From NCBI GenBank assembly GCA_963920575.1, contig OY986970.1:21025274-21089273 (forward strand): DNA of 64,000 nt, read 5' to 3'. This document shows, piece by piece, positions 57,934 to 64,000 of this stretch (positions are counted from its first letter, which is position 1; every line of letters begins with the position of its first letter). The stretch is from Narthecium ossifragum (lineage: Eukaryota > Streptophyta > Magnoliopsida > Dioscoreales > Nartheciaceae). The position numbers and the translations under genes were made by a program. Below the pieces are notes generated by a model that saw only the letters and a list, made by a program, of their open reading frames with translations, made no database searches and had not been told where the DNA came from.

Positions 57934-59017
57934 AGCAGTAGAGTGACATGGTAATCTTAGTATACTATGTCGAAAGGAGTTAAAAAAAAAAACAATGGTA
58001 GGACAATCAAATCCTCTAGTACCATGCACTGTTATAATTATTATAATTCTGCACCACGATTAGGCTTACTCTCTGCCATAGCCTATTGTCATCATGCTTC
58101 ATAATTAGAATGCACAGGAGGGTGGTGCTGTGTTTCTGGAAGAGGGTGGGGATGGGGGCAGAGGACCAGCAGCAGGAGGTTCCACTTTTGCTTTGTTGGT
58201 GGGCCTATGTTGCTTTGTTTCCATCGGTTTCGGATGTTTTCATGTGTGGGGTTTGGACTCTCGAGTCCTGCTTTTCTTGTTCCCCCTTTATATGTGTGGG
58301 TGGTGGGTGGTGTGTGATGTTATTATTCCCTGTAATCCTTCATGATGTCGGGCATGTCACTGCCTGCATCTTTAGTACCACCTCTCATTAGTGGTCATTC
58401 TGATATAAAATTCCAGACTCTTGTTATATGTGTCTGCCTTTTGGAATCTCATGTGTGTTGTATCTTGACATGCTCTGTTATTATATATCACATAAGATTC
58501 ATATGATGTGTTTAAAGATGTGATTAATGATCTCTGCCTTTTGCTCTTGTCTTAAGCAATTACAGGCATAGGGGCTCATTAAAGGGAAAGTTGAGATGAT
58601 GGATCTCCATTTAGGAGCACCACCTTTGCTCTTTATGATATTCAAAGATTACAAAAGTAAAAAAGAACATTCAGCATATGGAACAAGTGAGTGGAGGGGA
58701 ATATCATGGCATTCTCCTCTTTGGAGAAAAAAAAAAGGTTCTCTGGATGCCATGGACTCTTCTCTCTCTTACTTTACTCTTGTTTTCGCTTGTCCAAGGT
58801 TCAGAGAAAAGGCTATATAAACTTGAGGGTGGCATAGTAGTACTCTCAAATCATGATTTCTATTGTATGTGTGGAGTGGTGTTGCTTGTGGGATGTGTGT
58901 TATATGCACTTGTTTCATATTCTAGTTGGCCTTTTGAAGTGCTGTTTTGTTTGCAAGGCTCCATCACAGCAGCAAAGGTGTTGGTGGTGACCCTTCTTGG
59001 CGGAGAAGGGATTTTAG

Positions 59018-59124
59018 GCATACGTAGGCCTTTTTTTTTTTTACAAATTAAGCCGAAGCTTTAGCCGTCAGGCAACCGGACAATCAGCTTGCCCTAACCT
59101 GGGCATGACGAGCATACATAGGCC
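59018..59124 (-). mobile_element. LINE 3'-end insertion (copy B)
   Basis: Counterpart of 39064-39170 with the same flanking gcatac.taggcc duplication. Confidence 0.7.
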
Positions 59125-59703
59125 TTGAAAAAATATCTTATTTTGTAATTACCCTCCTGAAATCATAAATTGCACATAAACCCTCCAAAATGCTATTGCA
59201 AAATGTCCTTTGGTTAGCTTAGTCTGATGACCCAAGTCCTTGTTCCGTTAAACTGATCAGTTGAGAGTAAAATAACTATCATACCTTAAAAGAATTTTCA
59301 TCATTTTACCTACATGGTTATTTTTTAGCTCTCGGTTTTTTTTTTACAGCAGTCCTCTCTTTTTCTTTTTTATTTTTTTTTAGGATAAGCTGAGAGGTTA
59401 GTGAAATATAAAGACAAAACTCCTTATAAAACCCAAACATAAGCATCCAATTGGGGAACTAAATACTAACGACAACGGTCATTACACAATCATCCGAGGA
59501 ACCATTCTCATATGGCCATGGATTTCTAAACCAAGATTAGTCCCTTGGTTTGTAAGTCCAGAGCCATTCTGTTTGTTATCATGTCATGTATGTGGAATAT
59601 CCACTTTGTCTATATGCCCTTGTATAAACAAATTGATCTGGTCATTTCAAACCAATCACAGTGAAAGTAAAGCGTTACGAGGGTGTATATACACCATATA
59701 TAT

Positions 59704-60244
59704 ATATATACTAGATGGGATGGGACCCATGGCACGGCTAACCATCCACCCTTTTTCTCTCTCTCTCCTCTCTCCCTCTCTCTTTATAATAACTAATCTT
59801 ACGCCGTCACGTGTGCGCCACATCAGAAATTGGTTATGACATGGCTATGACTCAGTGAATGGCCCCAGTGTCCCCCACACTATCATCTATTTCTATATTT
59901 ATTTGGTTACAAACCTATGTCACGTGTGCATGTCACGCTTGCATAGTTTTATGACTCATATGTCACGTCATAAAAGCTGATCTTATAAGATAGACTAGGT
60001 GATGGGCCCTTGCTGGACCCACCTGGCACGGCTAACTGCTCACCCCCACTCTCTTTCTCTCCTCTCTCCCTCTATCTCTATAATAACTTACGCCATGTCA
60101 GCTCACTATCCTCTCTTTTTCTTTATTTAGTTACAATCTTATGTCACATGTGCATGCCACGTGTGTATAATTTTGACTCAGATGATGAGTCATAATCTGA
60201 GTAATAAAAGTAACTATCACCTGATCTTATAAGGTAGATATGTG
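59704..60244 (+). repeat. 294-bp tandem duplication (copy B)
   Basis: Counterpart of 39750-40290. Confidence 0.75.
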
Positions 60245-60576
60245 TGTGTAATTAGTGTGGGTAGTGCCACTTGGCACGTTTTTATTTATTATTTTAGCTA
60301 TTTTATGTTTTTCAATCTTGACTCTTGGATCCTGAATCTTGAGTTGAATGGATGTGAATCGTCCTATATAATTTTGTTTTCTTCGAAACCTCTTATAAGG
60401 TTGATTTATTTATGACTAATGAGATTATTCGTTTAATTGGATATTTTCTAGGGGTATATGAGCAAAAACACATCATGTGAAGGCAAATATTCTTCTCTTT
60501 GATGCTAAAATATCCAAGGCGGTCCTTATTTCTTTCCTTATATCCACAAGCACTCTCCTACACTACATACTTTTTA

Positions 60577-61539
60577 GGGTAAAAAGGGTTTTGGTACCTC
60601 CAACTTTCAAAAATAGGCGTTTTGGTACCTCATAAAATTTGGTTCGCGTATTGATACCTCCAAGTATTGAAACCACGGCGTCAGTAAAGGCTGACGGAAA
60701 CCGCTCACGTGCGATGCACGTGAGCGGCTTTTAACCCCTTCGCTGGAGGAGGAGAGAAACAGGGGAGGAGAAGAGAGGTCGCCGGAGTAGGAAGAAGAGA
60801 GGTCGGAGGAGGAAGAAGAAGAGGGGTCACCGGAGGAGGAGAGAAACATGGGAGGAGGAGGAAGAAGAGAGAAGAGAAAAAGAGGAAGAGCCGGCCAACG
60901 AGGGTTGGGCGCGGGAGAGAGGTCGCTGGAGGAGGAGAGAACAAGCAGGTGGAATTTCTCGATCTGGGTTCTTTTTCTTTAGTTTGAATCTTCTTGCTCT
61001 GTTTTTTTTCTTGGGTTGGTGGAATGGAGAGGGATCGAGAGAGGAAGCATAGATCCAAGGTATGTAGGATGTGTTTTCCCCGTGGGAGGTCTCTTGGTGG
61101 GCACATGTGGTTGCACATGTCGGCAGGAACTCATCCTCCAACGTGGATGACCGGCCGTCGGAGAAACAGAGCTTGGCTGTGGGGGTTGGGACGGCGTATG
61201 GGCTTAGAGAGAACCGGGTACGAGTCGGAGCTCGAGGAAGCAGCCATCCTCCGACGATCTCTCTTCTTCTTCTTCCTCCTCCGACAACCTCTCTTCTTCT
61301 TCCTCCTCCGGTGACCTCTCTTCTCCTCCCGTGTTTCTCTCCTGCTCTGGCAAAGGGATTAAAAACCGCTCACGTACAATATACATGAGTGGTTTCGTCA
61401 ACCTTCACTGACGCCGTCTGTGATTTGATACTAAATCACGCAATTTTAATACTTTGAGGTATTAATTTGAGAATCAAATTTTACGAGGTACCAAATCGCT
61501 TATTTTTAAAAGTTGGAGGTGCCAAAAGTCTTTTTAGCC
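60577..61539 (+). mobile_element. Complete Mutator-like element with captured gene fragment (Pack-MULE)
   Basis: 963 bp. The left end GGGTAAAAAGGGTTTTGGTA and the right end ..ggtgccaaaagtctttttagcc form long inverted repeats (well over 100 bp, including ggtacctc, cctccaactt, and aaccgctcacgt facing acatgagtggtt). It is flanked by the identical 9-bp tacttttta at 60568-60576 and 61540-61548; 9-bp duplications are the mark of Mutator-like elements. No transposase is present. The interior is GA-rich with a zinc-finger fragment at 61024-61216. It is the only complete copy here, since copy A is cut by the contig end. Confidence 0.88.
61024..61216 (+). pseudogene. Captured ZAT-type zinc-finger fragment (copy B)
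   Basis: Same as 41070-41262: finger core RSLGGHMWLH in one frame, YGLREN in another, first Cys ligand replaced by Ser. Confidence 0.72.
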
Positions 61540-61548
61540 TACTTTTTA

Positions 61549-61970
61549 ATAGCCTTGACTATGATGCGGGAAACCTTATACAAAATGCATGCAGCAATGC
61601 ATACAAGTCAAATTGTGATCAATTATAAAAGATTGTCTACCATTTCAAGTGCTTGAATCCAACTTTATACCATGAGTGGGATAAGTTAGGCTGGCCTAAC
61701 CAGTTCTTGACAAAGTGCCTTGGCTTAATTTTAATATTCACACATACACCCTGATACTTGGGAGATCATTGGAGACTATGAGTCTTTTTGTATTATTGTT
61801 TCCATATAGGTGCCTTCCATATGATTGCTTAAGAAACTCTAATTGTGGATGGTGTGTGTCGAGATCAAGTAACATGAAAAGAGTAGTGTAGGGTGGCGGT
61901 TAGCAGATGGTTATGAGAGAAAGAGGCGTAATCGACAGATGATTATTCGTGTCAGGTGACAAGGGGCTCA

Positions 61971-62030
<60 letters not shown>

Positions 62031-62589
62031 TTGGCTAATAATAAAGACTAGTGGAGGCAGAGGATAAGATTTTTATTGTGCATGGAATTCATTCATGCTT
62101 GCTGACGAAGTCATTAGTTCAGATAAGGTCCTCCAATCAGATTAGTTCAGATTTATTCCTTCTTTTATGGAATTGAAACATATGCGTTCACACAAAGAAA
62201 AAAAGCTATATACGTATGTGAGTTTGCCACCTAGTTGCAACAATCATATTGTAACTATTCTCATAAAAGTAGATGGATAGTTTGGTCATTTTAATATTAG
62301 TCACGTGAAAATATCGAATGATAAATATGCAAAAATATGATCTCGAAGAATATATAATATGCGCAATTAAGACTATTTTTAGAGGGTTATATATGCAAAA
62401 AAGCTCCGATAAGCCTTTTAAGGGTGAGATTTTTTTTTTGTTTCCTTTCACATTATTTTACAATTTATACGAAAGTTAGTAACATTTGTCAGACATCATG
62501 ATACGGCAAGATAGTCATTAACAAAATTAAACATCCGATCTCAAGTAGCAAGTTGAAACTAAAGTAAACTCCAAACTTTATCAGTTTGT
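61549..62589. other. AT-rich spacer beyond the duplicated region
   Basis: No gene recognised. It contains the (TA)n run at 61975-62026. The open frame at 62206-62451 has a composition typical of AT-rich noise. Confidence 0.5.
61975..62026. repeat. (TA)n microsatellite
   Basis: About 26 uninterrupted TA units. Confidence 0.95.
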
Positions 62590-62613
62590 GACATCCATCT
62601 CTGTCATTTTCTT

Positions 62614-62835
62614 CTTTTTTTTCACAATTGACCCGAAGCTACGACCAGAAAATGAAAACCTACTTGTTCTAGCAAGAGCATCAACAATTACATTATCATC
62701 TCTTGAAATATGAGCAATAAGAAAATTAGAGAAATATCCCAAGGCCCATCAGATTTCATGTAGTAGATCAAGACAGACTTGACATGGTTGGAGGCGCCCA
62801 TTTATGATTTGCACTGCAAAGTTTGCATCACTCTT
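62614..62835 (-). mobile_element. LINE RNase H remnant, cut by the gap
   Basis: The minus strand reads KSDANFAVQIINGRLQPCQV, then FLIAHISRDDNVIVDALART, the RNase H-like C-terminus of plant LINEs, with one in-frame TGA. It ends agcttcgggtcaattgtg plus an A run (62614-62622, shown as T). The right side is lost in the gap. Confidence 0.72.
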
Positions 62836-63035
62836 NNNNNNNNNNNNNNNNNNNNNNNNNNNNNNNNNNNNNNNNNNNNNNNNNNNNNNNNNNNNNNNNN
62901 NNNNNNNNNNNNNNNNNNNNNNNNNNNNNNNNNNNNNNNNNNNNNNNNNNNNNNNNNNNNNNNNNNNNNNNNNNNNNNNNNNNNNNNNNNNNNNNNNNNN
63001 NNNNNNNNNNNNNNNNNNNNNNNNNNNNNNNNNNN
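62836..63035. other. 200-N assembly gap
   Basis: Second gap of exactly 200 N. It separates the LINE remnant from the hAT-like gene, so adjacency and distance are not established. Confidence 1.
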
Positions 63036-64000
63036 AAAAAATATGGAAAAGATATGAGGAGTTTTAGGGAGACATGGTTTAAAGACTATGAGTGGTTGGA
63101 ATACAGTGTATCAAAGGATGCGGCATATTGTTTATGGTGTTATTTGTTTAGGAAATCTCAAGGAGAACAAGGCGGAGGAGATGTGTTTACATGTACATGA
63201 TTCAACAATTGGAAAAAGACAATAGAAAAATTTGGTGAACATGTTGGTGCCCATAATAGTTTTCATAATGAAGCTAGAGAAAAATGTGAAATACTCAGAA
63301 ATCAGCGGCAAAGTGTGTCGCACATATTTTCCGCACATGGGCATGACCAAGAGAATGCATATCGCATTCGTTTAACAACGGTTTTAGATTGCATTCGTTT
63401 TCTTTTGGTGCAGGAATTAGCTTTTCGTGGTCATGATGAGTCTGAGAGTTCATTGAGAAAAGGCAACTTTCTTGAACTTTTGGAATGGTACAGCTTACGT
63501 GATGAAAAGATTGCTAAAACAGTTATGGTTAATGCCACTGGAAACAACCAAATGACTTCTCCGAAAACTCAAAAGGAATTGGTGAATGCTTGTGCAACGG
63601 AGACCACACTTGCGATCATTAATGATATTGGGGAAGGATTTTTTTCTCTTATGGTTGATGAGTCGCGAGATAATTCAGTGAAGGAGCAAATGGCAGTGGT
63701 TTTAAGATATGTGAACAAACGTGGACAAGTAATTGAAAGGTTTCTTGGTGTGGAACATGTTGCTGACACTTGCTCTTCATCTTTAAAAAATGCTATAGAC
63801 GGATTGTTTGCAAAACACGGGTTATCAATATCCAGATTGAGAGGTCAAGGGTATGATGGGGCATCAAACATGCGAGGGGAGTTCAATGGGTTAAAGTCGC
63901 TTATTTTGCGGGACAATCCTTCTGCTATCTATATCCATTGTTTTGCTCACCAACTTCAATTGGTTGTTGTGGCTATTGCAAAGAATAACTTACAAGTTGG
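63036..64000 (+). pseudogene. hAT-related transposase (DUF4371, ZMYM1-like), partial
   Basis: One plus frame is open from the gap to the window end except for a TGA at 63198-63200. The N-terminal part has a TTF-type zinc-finger look (FRETWFKDYEWLEYS, AAYCLWCYLFRKSQ) and then FNNWKKTIEKFGEHVGAHNS. The DUF4371 region follows (FRGHDESESSLRKGNFLELL). The RNase H-like catalytic core begins with FFSLMVDESRDNSVKEQMAV, GQGYDGASNMRGEFNGL and YIHCFAHQLQLV. The start lies in the gap and the C-terminal dimerisation domain is beyond the window. The TGA sits in the linker after the zinc finger. It may be a sequencing error, a decayed copy, or an intron border, though none is obvious. Confidence 0.85.

Larger units (their letters stand above)
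41734..61487. repeat. Copy B: second copy of 18969-41533
   Basis: Collinear with copy A at offset 22765 up to 52007 and offset 19954 from there on, with one 2811-bp absence. In the stretches and translated products compared by eye no substitution was found. Offsets stay constant across the (TA)n, poly-A and poly-G runs. Copy B begins at the first base after the gap and its match ends at the last base before the gap in copy A, a dovetail overlap. Confidence 0.97.

Overview
The window is nuclear DNA of a flowering plant. The evidence is nested Ty3/gypsy, LINE, Mutator-like and hAT elements, an intron-containing bHLH gene of the thermospermine-responsive SAC51 family with its conserved upstream peptide, and remnants of a plant SYP12-type syntaxin and a plant ZAT-type zinc finger. 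A monocot seems plausible but the sequence seen here does not fix the species. Only one locus looks like a working host gene, the SAC51-like bHLH (37206-37979). It appears a second time at 57160-57933.

Layout. 1-2203: end of a minus-strand LTR element with a tRNA-Asp-type primer site. 2204-25475: a nest of minus-strand chromovirus-type (Tekay/Del-like) Ty3 elements. Element 1 pol (2573-6700) is split by a solo LTR and cut off by the 3' LTR of element 2 (6701-9106). Element 2 (6701-about 23520) is split by element 3, a gag-only element with two 2360-bp LTRs (9684-15976), and by a solo LTR of a second family (LTR-B, 20112-21837). 25590-29152: a plus-strand pol remnant containing a solo LTR of a third family (LTR-C, 26497-28645). 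29153-32146: two LTR halves head to head, a roughly 3-kb imperfect palindrome. 32653-33520: a syntaxin pseudogene. 34136-34686: a LINE tail. 35050-38450: the bHLH gene. 40623-41533: a Mutator-like element carrying a broken zinc-finger gene fragment.

At 41534-41733 there is a 200-N gap, after which the sequence restarts as a copy of position 18969. It follows the first copy (position + 22765 up to 29242, then + 19954 from 32045) to 61487, exactly where the left contig ends, and then continues into new sequence. I read this as two overlapping contigs placed end to end, so the second bHLH gene is most likely a false duplicate. The one difference found between copies is a 2811-bp deletion in copy B that removes nearly all of the palindrome between two 9-bp repeats.

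61549-64000 holds AT-rich spacer, a LINE RNase H remnant, a second 200-N gap and the start of a hAT-related (DUF4371/ZMYM1-like) transposase gene with one in-frame stop.

The points most worth following are the LTR palindrome, whose left arm keeps a TATA box directing transcription into the foldback, and the occurrence of different TCGA-centred palindrome arrays in three otherwise different LTR families. The Mutator-captured ZAT fragment is a third. Element family names and all functions are inferred from motifs; no database search was run.
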